Below, in pieces: positions 26,628 to 35,327 of a DNA stretch of 64,000 nt. Both the position numbers and the translations under genes were made by a program. The stretch lies in assembly GCA_910579505.1 (NCBI GenBank), contig CAJTTZ010000007.1, positions 124,001 to 188,000 of the forward strand, written 5' to 3'. The notes under the pieces were generated by a model. That model had not been told where the DNA came from and did not search any database. It worked only from the letters and a program-made list of their open reading frames with translations. Numbering within the stretch: the first letter of the stretch is position 1; the number at the start of each line of letters is the position of its first letter. This DNA is from an uncultured Lachnospiraceae bacterium (GTDB lineage: Bacteria; Bacillota; Clostridia; Lachnospirales; Lachnospiraceae).

Positions 26628-28031
26628 TTATTCAGCCGCTGCTGCGTTAGCTTCACCTTCATATTGTGTAATTGCTTCCGTCACATCTGAGCCGGATCCA
26701 ATCTTCTGGAGCATGGTCCACCATGCGGTACGCTGTCCTGCCCAGCCAGGAGTAACCTGATAGTAGTCGCCCAGATAAGGCATCAGAACCTGATATTCAT
26801 TCATAATGTCATTGTCAGCCCAGATTGCGGATAAGTCTGTTCCCTCTGCCGAGGAGCGAACTGCGAAGTAATTAGCTGCTATCACCGCATCCTTCGTAGC
26901 TTCGGAGTCAGCCATGTACTTGATAAACTGCTTGGATGCCTCGATACGAGCCGCATCGCCGTTATCAAAGATACCGAAGCCCCAGATACCGCCCTGAAGT
27001 TTGGACTCGCCCGTCTCAGAAGGGAAGCTCATGAATGCGATCTCGTCACCTGTAATCGTGAGACCTGCGCCTGTGCCAGCTGCATTAGGGTCTAACTGCT
27101 GCGCGATATTCCAGCAGAACGCCATCTTCAAAACGCCCTGATAGAACTTAGCGATCTCGTCGCCGCCGGCAAGGGAAGCGTCAAACGCGATACCGTCCAT
27201 GCTCTTCAACTGCTCCAGAGCCTTCACGTTCTCAGGAGAATTCCATGTGTAAGCGGTGTGCGCCGCGTCTGTGTAGGAACCGCCGTACAGGTTGTTCACC
27301 AGTGCGCGGGTTCCCTGGTCTCCGCCCTGTCCTGCGCAGTAAACCGCTGCCACCGTATCACCGTAGTGCGCATAGAGCGCTTCCACAGCCTTGATAAAGT
27401 TTTCGGTTGTCCATGTATGTGTCTCCAGATCCAGATACTGGTCAGCGCCCGCTTCCTTGAAAGCGTTTAAGTTAACTGCCATGCAGTGCGCCGTCATAAC
27501 AAGAGGATACTCATATACTTCGCCGCCCGGCGCCGTACATGCTGCAAGCGGCGCTGCCTGGATTTCCGACTTGTCGGTGTCGTCCAGCATATCGGACAGG
27601 TCAACCATGTATCCGTTTGCTCCCCAGTTTGCAACCAGACGCTCAGGTCCTTCCATAATGAGGTCAGGCGCCTGTCCTGCCGTGATCGCTGTGTTTACTT
27701 TGTCATCACCGTCAGCATAAGCAAGGAACTCTACGTTTACAGTGATACCTGTCTTTGCCGTAAATGTATCGGTGAGAGCTTTTACAGTAGCCTCGTCTCC
27801 CCATTTGCCGATAGGGTAAGTCCAAAGTGTGATGGAAGAAGCTGCATCGCCTCCTGCGGGCGCCTCCTCCTCAGCTGCTGCCGCGGGCGCCTCCTCCTTG
27901 GCAGGCTCAGCGGGAGCTTCCTCTTTGGTCTCCGGTTGCGTTTCCCCAGCAGCCGGCGCGTCAGAACCGCCGCATGCCACTGTAGAAAAGGTCATAGCTC
28001 CAATTAAGAGTAACGCTAAAAACTTTTTCAT
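26628..28031 (-). CDS. Sialic acid ABC transporter receptor lipoprotein
   Basis: 467 residues. Lipoprotein signal peptide with lipobox STVAC (Cys20), then an Ala/Glu/Pro linker of about 40 residues, then a family 1 solute-binding domain (SITLWTYPIGKWGDEATVKALTDTF, GQAPDLIMEGPERLVANWG). It would capture sialic acid outside the membrane. Operon order receptor-permease-permease-nanA-regulator resembles SatABC-type systems, which lack their own ATPase. Its promoter is at 28081-28109. Confidence 0.9.
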   Translation of the reverse strand: MKKFLALLLIGAMTFSTVACGGSDAPAAGETQPETKEEAPAEPAKEEAPAAAAEEEAPAGGDAASSITLWTYPIGKWGDEATVKALTDTFTAKTGITVNVEFLAYADGDDKVNTAITAGQAPDLIMEGPERLVANWGANGYMVDLSDMLDDTDKSEIQAAPLAACTAPGGEVYEYPLVMTAHCMAVNLNAFKEAGADQYLDLETHTWTTENFIKAVEALYAHYGDTVAAVYCAGQGGDQGTRALVNNLYGGSYTDAAHTAYTWNSPENVKALEQLKSMDGIAFDASLAGGDEIAKFYQGVLKMAFCWNIAQQLDPNAAGTGAGLTITGDEIAFMSFPSETGESKLQGGIWGFGIFDNGDAARIEASKQFIKYMADSEATKDAVIAANYFAVRSSAEGTDLSAIWADNDIMNEYQVLMPYLGDYYQVTPGWAGQRTAWWTMLQKIGSGSDVTEAITQYEGEANAAAAE

Positions 28032-28080
28032 TTTCCTCTCCTTTCATGTATGCAAAAATCATTGACGATTGCTTATTTAA

Positions 28081-28109
28081 ATTCTACTGTTGATCGGATG
28101 CTTTGTCAA
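28081..28109 (-). promoter_or_regulatory. Promoter of the sialic acid transporter operon
   Basis: TTGACA (28104-28109), 17-nt spacer, TAGAAT (28081-28086) on the minus strand. It is divergent from the nanE promoter; the 58 bp between the two -35 boxes are A/T-rich with AAAATTTT-type symmetry and are the natural place for RpiR binding. Confidence 0.9.
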
Positions 28110-28167
28110 TAAAAATTTAAAAAAATTTTCATTTCTGATTATAAAGTGAATATTTTTTTATTTTTTC

Positions 28168-28196
28168 TTGCCTGAAAAATTTTTTCGTGTTATAAT
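28168..28196 (+). promoter_or_regulatory. Promoter of nanE operon
   Basis: TTGCCT (28168-28173), 17-nt spacer, TATAAT (28191-28196). The spacer contains TGAAAAATTTTTTCG, a near palindrome that could be an operator for the RpiR protein. Confidence 0.9.
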
Positions 28197-28250
28197 GGCC
28201 GCAGGAAAATACAATACTATTCAACCAAAATTGAAAGAATGGAGGAAACT

Positions 28251-28949
28251 ATGAGAGCATCTTTAGCAGACATACTCACAGCCACAAAAAGTTCTATTAT
28301 CGTCTCCTGTCAGGCTCTGCCGGATGAACCTATGTACTGTCAGGAAATGTCCCTCATGCCTTTTTTTGCAGACGCCGCCAAACGGGCTGGCAGCAAATGC
28401 ATCCGCACCAGCAGCATCCGGGACGTCGTTGCCATCAAAGAAGCCACCGGTCTACCTGTGATCGGTCTGGTGAAACGCGTAGTGGAAGGCTATGCTTCTT
28501 ATATCACTCCAACCATGAAAGAAATAGATGAACTGGTCCATGCCGAGTCGGACATCGTTGCGCTCGACTGCACCATGAGGACGCGGGGAGACGGCAGTAC
28601 CATCAACGAATTTATTGCGCAGATTAAGGAAAAATATCCTGACATTGTTTTGATGGCGGATATTTCCACCGTTGAGGAGGGCGTGAACGCCGCCAACTGC
28701 GGTGTGCATATTGTAGGCACCACGTTAAGCGGATACACGGACTATTCGCCCAAAACGGACGGTCCTGATTTTGAACTGGTAGAGAAACTGGTATCTGCTC
28801 TTTCGATTCCCGTCATTGCCGAGGGCAAAATCCATACTCCCGAACAGGCGAAAAAAATGCTTGCGCTCGGCGCACACGCAGTAGTGGTAGGCGGCGCGAT
28901 CACCAGGCCCCTGGAAATCGCCCAGCGGTTTTATAACGGTATCAAATAG
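28251..28949 (+). CDS. nanE: N-acetylmannosamine-6-phosphate 2-epimerase
   Basis: 232 residues; TIM barrel converting ManNAc-6-P to GlcNAc-6-P. SCQALPDEPMY, VIGLVKR, VALDCTMRTRGDG, ADISTVEEGVNAANCGVHIVGTTLSGYT and VIAEGKIHTPEQAKKML are family-typical. The ATG at 28251 is used because GGAGG lies 6 nt before it; an ATG at 28239 would contain that site. First gene of the plus-strand nan operon. Confidence 0.95.
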   Translation: MRASLADILTATKSSIIVSCQALPDEPMYCQEMSLMPFFADAAKRAGSKCIRTSSIRDVVAIKEATGLPVIGLVKRVVEGYASYITPTMKEIDELVHAESDIVALDCTMRTRGDGSTINEFIAQIKEKYPDIVLMADISTVEEGVNAANCGVHIVGTTLSGYTDYSPKTDGPDFELVEKLVSALSIPVIAEGKIHTPEQAKKMLALGAHAVVVGGAITRPLEIAQRFYNGIK

Positions 28950-28960
28950 GAGACGCAGGA

Positions 28961-29410
28961 ATGATTTATGATAAAATGTCTAATCTCAAGTTGTATAAAG
29001 GTATGAACAGGAATCTGGATACCGCCATAGATTTTATTGTTTCCCATGATCTGAACACGCTGCCCCTCGGCAAAACGGTTGTGGATCAGGACAATGTCTT
29101 CATCAATATTATGGACACCTCCGCCGCTCCCGTCGAGGAAAGGCAGTATGAATTTCACAAAAACTACATGGATATTCAAATGGACCTGATGGGAATAGAG
29201 ATAGTGGACACCGGCGACAGCGCGCAGGCAGAATATATCAACTATAACGAGGAGGGCGACGTAGGCACTGCAGTGACGGCCAAATTGGGAAGCTGCCTGA
29301 TCGGGACGGAAAATTTCATCATCTGCATGGCCGGGGAACCCCACAAGCCAAACATCGCTGCAAACGATGACCTGTTCCTGAAAAAAGCAGTCTGCAAGGT
29401 CCATATCTAA
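28961..29410 (+). CDS. YhcH/YjgK/YiaL family protein
   Basis: 149 residues; a cupin-like beta-barrel family seen in nan operons (E. coli YhcH/NanQ, linked to sialic acid anomerisation). The metal-binding pattern H-K...D-x-Q (EFHKNYMDIQMDLMG) and a late His (EPHKPN) are present. It starts 11 nt after nanE and is clearly in the same transcript. The role is from family and context. Confidence 0.82.
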   Translation: MIYDKMSNLKLYKGMNRNLDTAIDFIVSHDLNTLPLGKTVVDQDNVFINIMDTSAAPVEERQYEFHKNYMDIQMDLMGIEIVDTGDSAQAEYINYNEEGDVGTAVTAKLGSCLIGTENFIICMAGEPHKPNIAANDDLFLKKAVCKVHI

Positions 29411-29429
29411 AGGCGAGGAGAAAAGATTT

Positions 29430-30311
29430 ATGAAAAATCTTGTATTCGATATCGGAGGCACTTCCATCAAATACGGTGTCTGTCAGGACAACAGGCTGAC
29501 TGATACCAGGGAGGTACCCACCCATGCAAAAAAAGGCGGCGCACACATACTGGAAACTGTAATTTCCCTGATTCAGGCCCACTCCGATTATGACGCCATC
29601 GGCATCAGCACTGCCGGGCAGGTTCACGCCAGGGAAGGGTATATCATTTATGCCAATCAGAACGTCCCGGGTTACACGGGCATCCAATACAAAAAAACGC
29701 TGGAGGAACTTTTTCATGTCCCTGTCGCGGTGGAAAATGACGTAAATGCTGCTGCCCTTGGAGAAGCGGTTTACGGCGCAGGCCAGGAATATGACCAGTT
29801 CCTGATGCTGACCTATGGAACCGGGATCGGCGGCGCCGTCATAAATGACAAAAAAGTCTTCCACGGTTCCAGCTATTCCGCCAGCGAATTTGGCGCCATC
29901 ATCACACACAGCGACGCCAGACTCTCAGGCGATGATTTCTTTGACGGGTGCTATGAAAAATACGCGTCCACTACAGGGCTCCTGCAGATGATGAAGCCAT
30001 ACCGCCCGGAGCTCGACACCGGCAGAAAAATATTTGAGGCGCTCGAGGACGATACGGTCGCCCGCATCATTGACGGATGGGTGGATGAAATCATGCTCGG
30101 ACTTGCAACGCTGACCCACATTTATAACCCTTCCTGCATCATTCTCGGAGGCGGCATCATGTCCCAGCCGCTTATCATGCAGAAGATTGAGGAGAAAAAA
30201 AGCCGGTTCATTATGCCCAGCTTTTCCCATGTACATATTGCCGCCGCAGCGCTCGGCAATTCCGCCGGCATGTGGGGCGCCAACTATTTGGCATCGCAGT
30301 CTGCGACCTGA
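29430..30311 (+). CDS. nanK: N-acetylmannosamine kinase (ROK family)
   Basis: 293 residues; ROK sugar kinase phosphorylating ManNAc from NanA to make the NanE substrate. FDIGGTSIKYG is the phosphate loop, VENDVNAAALGEAVYGAG holds the catalytic Asp, and TYGTGIGGAV the second phosphate site. The CxCGxxGCxE zinc motif of classical ROK proteins is absent (DFFDGCYEKYAS at that place), as in several Firmicutes members. Glucokinase is the alternative; the operon favours NanK. Confidence 0.88.
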   Translation: MKNLVFDIGGTSIKYGVCQDNRLTDTREVPTHAKKGGAHILETVISLIQAHSDYDAIGISTAGQVHAREGYIIYANQNVPGYTGIQYKKTLEELFHVPVAVENDVNAAALGEAVYGAGQEYDQFLMLTYGTGIGGAVINDKKVFHGSSYSASEFGAIITHSDARLSGDDFFDGCYEKYASTTGLLQMMKPYRPELDTGRKIFEALEDDTVARIIDGWVDEIMLGLATLTHIYNPSCIILGGGIMSQPLIMQKIEEKKSRFIMPSFSHVHIAAAALGNSAGMWGANYLASQSAT

Positions 30312-30319
30312 TATCTGTA

Positions 30320-30967
30320 TTATTTTGAAACCAGCTGCGGAATTTTCTTTGCCAGGAACTCCGCAAACACGCCGTGCGCCTGCAGGCTCAGGTGCATAAA
30401 GTCATAGGGATTCATCTCTACTCCCGGAATCTGTCCGGCATCCAGATAGTGACATCCCAAATTCTTTGCAACCTGCTCATACAGGGGCGCAAGCGCACGG
30501 CTTTTCTCATCACAGCCATCTCCCATCTCGCCGTAAACATCCGTGTCACGATAGCCCGCTTCAATCGCAGGCGGCGTAATCAGCAAAATATTGGGCACGC
30601 CATCCCTGAAGGCAATCCTCGAGTCAATGGCCTTCTGTACCAGTCTCTCCATTCCCTTACCCACATTCGCCGGCGTACAGGAAAAGCGCTGCTTCACGTC
30701 ATTGGTTCCCAGCATAATCAGCAATAAATCCACCGGCTTATGCGTCATGAGACACGGGTATAAATACTGAAAACCGCATAAGCCCTCAAACAGCGGATCT
30801 TCCAGACATGCCGTCCGCCCCTCCAATCCTTCTTCCACCACATGATAGCCCTCGCCCAGATGCTTCGCCAGAAGGCAGGTCCATCTTTCCTCCTCTGTAA
30901 AACGGTCAATCGTCCTGGCATTATAGCCGTACGTATTAGAATCCCCAAAACATACTATTTTTTTCAT
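30320..30967 (-). CDS. SGNH/GDSL esterase, possible sialate O-acetylesterase
   Basis: 215 residues, cytoplasmic (no signal peptide). Block I FGDSNTYG with the catalytic Ser, block III LGTNDVK, and DFMHLS with the Asp/His pair. Convergent with nanK, 8 nt apart. Removing acetyl groups from sialic acid before NanA is a reasonable role, but the family also acts on other acetylated sugars. Start at 30965-30967 with GGAGGG upstream; promoter at 30991-31020. Confidence 0.8.
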   Translation of the reverse strand: MKKIVCFGDSNTYGYNARTIDRFTEEERWTCLLAKHLGEGYHVVEEGLEGRTACLEDPLFEGLCGFQYLYPCLMTHKPVDLLLIMLGTNDVKQRFSCTPANVGKGMERLVQKAIDSRIAFRDGVPNILLITPPAIEAGYRDTDVYGEMGDGCDEKSRALAPLYEQVAKNLGCHYLDAGQIPGVEMNPYDFMHLSLQAHGVFAEFLAKKIPQLVSK

Positions 30968-30990
30968 ATGCGTTTCCCTCCATGTCATCT

Positions 30991-31020
30991 ATTATACTAT
31001 ACGTCTACCCTGTTGTGCAA
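30991..31020 (-). promoter_or_regulatory. Promoter of the SGNH esterase gene
   Basis: TTGCAC (31015-31020), 18-nt spacer, TATAAT (30991-30996) on the minus strand. The esterase therefore has its own promoter. Confidence 0.75.
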
Positions 31021-31094
31021 ACACGCAAAATATGCTATCCTATGGAAAATGTACAGAATTACACCAATCATTTCACGGGAGAGGACATATCATA

Positions 31095-31970
31095 ATGTGG
31101 ATCGCGGACAACTGGAAAGACTATGAAGTGATAGACTGTTCAAAGGGGGAAAAGCTGGAACGGTGGGGGCAGTATATTTTGGTGCGCCCCGACCCTCAGG
31201 TGATTTGGGATACTCCGAAAACAGAAAAGGAGTGGAAAAAGAAAAACGCTCATTACCACCGGAGCCAGAAGGGCGGCGGGGAATGGGAGTTCTTTGATCT
31301 GCCCAAGGAGTGGAGCATCCGCTACCGGGACCTTACTTTCCACCTGAAGCCGTTCAGCTTCAAGCACACGGGGCTCTTCCCTGAGCAGGCAGTCAACTGG
31401 GATTGGTTTTCTTCTATAATAAAGAAGGCAAAGGCGCAGGAGTCCGGCCGACAGATCAAAGTCCTGAATCTTTTCGCCTACACGGGCGGCGCAACCCTTG
31501 CCGCCGCGAACGCCGGAGCGGCTGTAACCCATGTGGACGCCTCCAAGGGAATGGTCTCATGGGCGAAAGAAAACGCCGCAGCTTCGGGGCTTTCCGACGC
31601 GCCGGTCCGCTGGCTGGTGGACGACTGCGTCAAATTTGTGGAGCGGGAAATCCGCCGCGGCAACACATACGACGGCATCATCATGGATCCGCCTTCCTAC
31701 GGGCGCGGCCCCAAAGGCGAAATCTGGAAGATCGAGGACAGCGTCTTTGCGTTAATCGAACTTGCCGCAAAACTGCTGTCAGGAAACGCCCTGTTCTTTC
31801 TTGTCAACTCTTACACCACAGGACTGCAGCCTGCGGTGCTCACCTACATGCTGCACACCGCGCTGGTTCCCCAATTCGGCGGACAGGTGGAATCCTCGGA
31901 GATCGGCCTCCCCGTCTCGTCAAACGGGCTTGTGCTGCCATGCGGGGCTTCCGGCAGATGGTTTACATAA
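31095..31970 (+). CDS. Class I SAM-dependent methyltransferase (rRNA type)
   Basis: 291 residues. The SAM-binding loop is VLNLFAYTGGATLAAANAG; THVDASKGMVSWAKENA and the catalytic IMDPPSYGRGPKGE (DPPSYG) follow, as in RlmI/RlmK-type 23S rRNA cytosine methyltransferases. The N-terminal part lacks an obvious PUA domain. Start at 31095 with GGGAGAGG upstream. Its 3' end overlaps the convergent TraX-like gene by 8 nt. Confidence 0.85.
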   Translation: MWIADNWKDYEVIDCSKGEKLERWGQYILVRPDPQVIWDTPKTEKEWKKKNAHYHRSQKGGGEWEFFDLPKEWSIRYRDLTFHLKPFSFKHTGLFPEQAVNWDWFSSIIKKAKAQESGRQIKVLNLFAYTGGATLAAANAGAAVTHVDASKGMVSWAKENAAASGLSDAPVRWLVDDCVKFVEREIRRGNTYDGIIMDPPSYGRGPKGEIWKIEDSVFALIELAAKLLSGNALFFLVNSYTTGLQPAVLTYMLHTALVPQFGGQVESSEIGLPVSSNGLVLPCGASGRWFT

Positions 31971-32778
31971 TTCCCGTCACTTTCGCGATCCCGAACAGGA
32001 TCAGCAGATGTATCGGATAGAAACCATAATAGAAAGGCTTTGGAAGCTGCCGCCCCTTCTCCCCGTTATAGAGAAAAATCAACGGAAAAGCGAGAAGACC
32101 GTACATCTCCCTCAGAGAAAACCGAAACAGGTAGCCTGCCGAATAGATGTCCCCATAGCGGATCAGGTTAGAACCCCATGTGCCAAGCAGCATGACCAGG
32201 CCTGCCGCCATAAACTGATCTCCCCCGTCCTTTTCCCTCGTCCGATACATGGCAAAAATCAGAAGGACCCCCATAAACCGATAGTCCGTGGAACAAAGAA
32301 ACGCGGCAAGACAGCCGGCTGCCAATATCAGATAGCGTCCTGCCGTCGCCAAAACACTCCCGTAATGGGAGAGATAATCCCACAGCGTCAATACCAGCAC
32401 GCCCAGAAACAACGTCCAATACACATTCTGCCCGCTCCAGTCAAACGCAGTTCCCGACAGCGCCAGATCAAAAGGAATCTCTGAGAGCAGGGCAAATACA
32501 AAAAGCCGCATCAGGAACCTTACTCTGCTGCTCGTATAAAAAAATCCCTCCACAATCAGAAAAGTGAAAAGCACGAAGGAAATTCTCCCCACAGCCCTGC
32601 CTGCACGGTAAATCGGCTCAAGCTGCGGGGCCCATCCGCCATCCACCAGATTCCGCTGCATATAATTCAGAAAGAGAATCGCAAAAAAGTGATCAATCAG
32701 CATGGTGGCATACGCTGCATTCTTTAGCACCGCACCCGTTATTCCATATTTCCTTTCCATTTTCTGCGAGCCCGTCAT
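31963..32778 (-). CDS. TraX-like membrane protein
   Basis: 271 residues with about eight hydrophobic segments. LKNAAYATMLIDHFF near the start and FYYGFYPIHLLILFGI at the end are typical of the TraX family, acyltransferase-3-like membrane proteins named from F-pilin acetylation but common outside plasmids. Start at 32776-32778 with AAGGAGGAGG; an earlier in-frame ATG is not preceded by a site. Probably modifies a surface component; the substrate is unknown. Confidence 0.8.
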   Translation of the reverse strand: MTGSQKMERKYGITGAVLKNAAYATMLIDHFFAILFLNYMQRNLVDGGWAPQLEPIYRAGRAVGRISFVLFTFLIVEGFFYTSSRVRFLMRLFVFALLSEIPFDLALSGTAFDWSGQNVYWTLFLGVLVLTLWDYLSHYGSVLATAGRYLILAAGCLAAFLCSTDYRFMGVLLIFAMYRTREKDGGDQFMAAGLVMLLGTWGSNLIRYGDIYSAGYLFRFSLREMYGLLAFPLIFLYNGEKGRQLPKPFYYGFYPIHLLILFGIAKVTGIM

Positions 32779-32901
32779 TCCCTCCTCCTTAACTCTTTGC
32801 CCTCTATGCAATCTAGTAGGGAAGATTTTCTCCCTACTCGCCGCGCCGCCCGCATGCTGTGAAACAGCAAACTTCCATATGCGGGCGTGTGCATAAATAA
32901 G

Positions 32902-32933
32902 AAGCCTCTGCTATCTGTTCATAGCAAAGGCTT
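32902..32933 (-). terminator. Terminator-like hairpin
   Basis: AAGCCT (32902-32907) pairs with AGGCTT (32928-32933) and GCTAT with ATAGC inside, followed on the minus strand by CTTATTTA. It follows the coiled-coil gene stop by 15 nt. A second inverted repeat, CCCGCAT/ATGCGGG (32849-32885) with an inner GCTGT/ACAGC, lies next to it. Confidence 0.7.
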
Positions 32934-32947
32934 TCCTGTTTTGTCTC

Positions 32948-33832
32948 CTACGCCATCGCATCCACGTTGGCTCCCTGCACCAGCTCCGCGCCAGACTGTC
33001 CTGTCTCCGCTGAAACCGGAATGTCCACCCCTTGAAGTTCCAATGATACCGCCGGATTCGTCTCCTGCTGAAATACCTGCTGGATTCCCGCCTGCTTCTC
33101 TCTCTCCAATTTATTGAACATCGCTTTCAGATATTTCATATCCGCCTCTACGATATCCTTCATCTCATCGGCGCGATGCTTCTTGCGGAGGTTTTCCACA
33201 TCCTCCGGCGACATATCCTCCACCGAAGCGCCCATATACTCTTTCATAATATCGTCGACGCCGCCGGTCTCCTCCAGTTCTTGCATGAGCCGCTCGTACT
33301 CTTCCATCAGCTCCTGCATCCGCTCCATTTCATCGTCTTTGAGGTTCTCCATGGACTCTTCGAGCTTCTTCATCTGTTCGTTCTCGCCCGATGATGCCCC
33401 GTCTTCCACAAGCCCCTTGCCTGTAGCCTGGGCTTTCTCTTCTTCCTCGAGATGCTTTTTCTTCCTGCGGGCGACGCGCTCCATCTTTCTGGCATGAATG
33501 ATCGCATGACGGACATCGGTCTCGTCGTAATTCCCGCTCATCTGCTTCCGCAGAAGAGAAACTACCTCCTCGCGCGCTTTCGTAATAACCCTGCGCGCAC
33601 CCGTAGAGGTATTGTTCATGGTAATCTGCCTCGAGATCTTTTTATAATTGTAATTCAGCTTTTTCTTTTTCTGCTTCGCCTTATTTTTTTGAATCCTGAT
33701 GGCTTCGGCCGTCTTTTTCGCCGCAATGCCGGCGCACTCGTTCTTAATGTCCTGCTTCGTTCTCTGCCTGTAGGGATCAGACGTCGCAGCCTGACTTGTT
33801 CCTATCTCCATGCCCATACTCATATCCTCCAT
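32948..33832 (-). CDS. Charged coiled-coil protein of unknown function
   Basis: 294 residues, no signal peptide or membrane segment. A lysine-rich middle (IRIQKNKAKQKKKKLNYNYKKI, about residues 45-66), then an acidic coiled coil (MKKLEESMENLKDDEMERMQELMEEYERLMQELEE, about 155-190) and a glutamine-rich end. I do not recognise it beyond a vague likeness to Lachnospiraceae hypothetical proteins. A scaffolding or nucleic-acid-associated role is only a guess. Confidence 0.75.
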   Translation of the reverse strand: MEDMSMGMEIGTSQAATSDPYRQRTKQDIKNECAGIAAKKTAEAIRIQKNKAKQKKKKLNYNYKKISRQITMNNTSTGARRVITKAREEVVSLLRKQMSGNYDETDVRHAIIHARKMERVARRKKKHLEEEEKAQATGKGLVEDGASSGENEQMKKLEESMENLKDDEMERMQELMEEYERLMQELEETGGVDDIMKEYMGASVEDMSPEDVENLRKKHRADEMKDIVEADMKYLKAMFNKLEREKQAGIQQVFQQETNPAVSLELQGVDIPVSAETGQSGAELVQGANVDAMA

Positions 33833-33946
33833 GATGCTGTCTGCGCGGCAAATCCTTTTGCCACAATTCCCCGCAGCCGTCCGCCGCCCTATGCGGCTGG
33901 TAAGCTGTTATCATATATATCGGACAGAAGGGCATTTTTGTTAATG

Positions 33947-35317
33947 CTAAAAACGTAACTTCCCATCAGCCAAGCGCCGCATCCAACCTCTTTTTCGAAA
34001 AACAATAAACGAAATCAGCAATCTGATGATCTCTTCTAAAGATAGCACCATGTATACCAGTGGAATCGGCAGTTTCCATGTAAAGGCTGCCAGAAAACCG
34101 AGCGGCACGCCAAACACCCATGTACCTATCATATCAATCCACATAACATAACGTGTCATGCCTCCGCTTCTGATAATGCCTCCTCCAAGAATCATATTTT
34201 GTACCTTAATAGGAGAGATTATTGCAAAAGCCAATAAAATCTCGTAGGTTATCTCCTGCACTTGTGGTTCCACATTGTATAGTGATACATATGCCCTTCC
34301 CAGCCAGACCAGCAGGAAGGATAAGACCACCGACCCCAGAAATCCGCAGCCCATCAGCTTTTTGGCATCTTTGTAGGCTGTCTCATACTCGCCCTTTCCC
34401 AGATTCCGGCCAATCATAATACCTGCCGCCTGTGAGACGCCGCTCAGAAGCCCGATTGTCAGTCCCTGCAGTGGCCCCGTCATTGTCATCGCCGCACAGG
34501 GCGCAGTTCCCATGCGCCCATAGATCACAGCATACATATTCTCACCCAGACTCCATACAAACTCGCAGACGAGAACGGGCGCAAGAATCCCCAGATACTG
34601 CCTTGTCTCATCTCCCTTTATCTGAAACACTCCACGTATATGCCCTGCCCTGCCATATTGACAAAACCTCCTGTCCCGGAAAAAATAGAAAGCCGTCACT
34701 CCAAAAGCCACCGCCTGTGCAATCACACTGGCTATTGCCGCCCCCTGCACACCCATGGCAGGAAATCCGCCCCTCCCAAAGATCAGTAGATAATTCAGGC
34801 CGGTATTCAGCAACACAGAGAGAAAACTTGCTACAAGAGGAAAAACCGCTTTTCCAACACAGCGCAGGAACACTGACATAATGGTAGATATTGCCACAAA
34901 GGGAAAGGAAACCGCATAAATCTGAAGATAAACCGCAGCCTGCACACACACCACTCCATCCTGAGTGTACAGAGACATAATTCCCTCGGAGAAAAGACAG
35001 CAAACCGCCAGAAAACCGCCCGCCAGAAAAATTCCCACAAACAGATTCAGATAAAAGCTTCTCCCGGTTCCCCCTTCATCCCCGGCGCCCACATGCTGCG
35101 CCGCCATAATGCCCGCCGCCGCAGCCACAGCTCCCAGCGCCACCGTATAGAGAGACGCAAACTTTCCTCCAAGCCCGATTCCCGCAATGCTCCCGCTTCC
35201 GAGTTGTCCAATCATAACCTGATCCACCATACCGAAAGAAGATTGTAACAGCGACTGTAACGCAACAGGCAGCGCTATGCTGATTAAATTGGAACGAAAA
35301 CCATTCTTTACATCCAT
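33947..35317 (-). CDS. MATE family efflux transporter
   Basis: 456 residues, twelve predicted membrane segments in two similar halves. ISIALPVALQSLLQSSFGMVDQVMIGQLG is the typical first helix, and the second half repeats the pattern (FVWSLGENMYAVIYGRMG). A cation-coupled exporter of drugs or metabolites. It starts 10 nt after the LacI-type regulator, so the regulator probably controls it. Confidence 0.92.
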   Translation of the reverse strand: MDVKNGFRSNLISIALPVALQSLLQSSFGMVDQVMIGQLGSGSIAGIGLGGKFASLYTVALGAVAAAAGIMAAQHVGAGDEGGTGRSFYLNLFVGIFLAGGFLAVCCLFSEGIMSLYTQDGVVCVQAAVYLQIYAVSFPFVAISTIMSVFLRCVGKAVFPLVASFLSVLLNTGLNYLLIFGRGGFPAMGVQGAAIASVIAQAVAFGVTAFYFFRDRRFCQYGRAGHIRGVFQIKGDETRQYLGILAPVLVCEFVWSLGENMYAVIYGRMGTAPCAAMTMTGPLQGLTIGLLSGVSQAAGIMIGRNLGKGEYETAYKDAKKLMGCGFLGSVVLSFLLVWLGRAYVSLYNVEPQVQEITYEILLAFAIISPIKVQNMILGGGIIRSGGMTRYVMWIDMIGTWVFGVPLGFLAAFTWKLPIPLVYMVLSLEEIIRLLISFIVFRKRGWMRRLADGKLRF

Positions 35318-35327
35318 ATCTCTCCTC

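Noticed and set aside
32847..32885. Inverted repeat CCCGCAT/ATGCGGG as a second terminator
   Set aside because: No T-run follows on either strand; noted only as a hairpin beside the real terminator-like structure.
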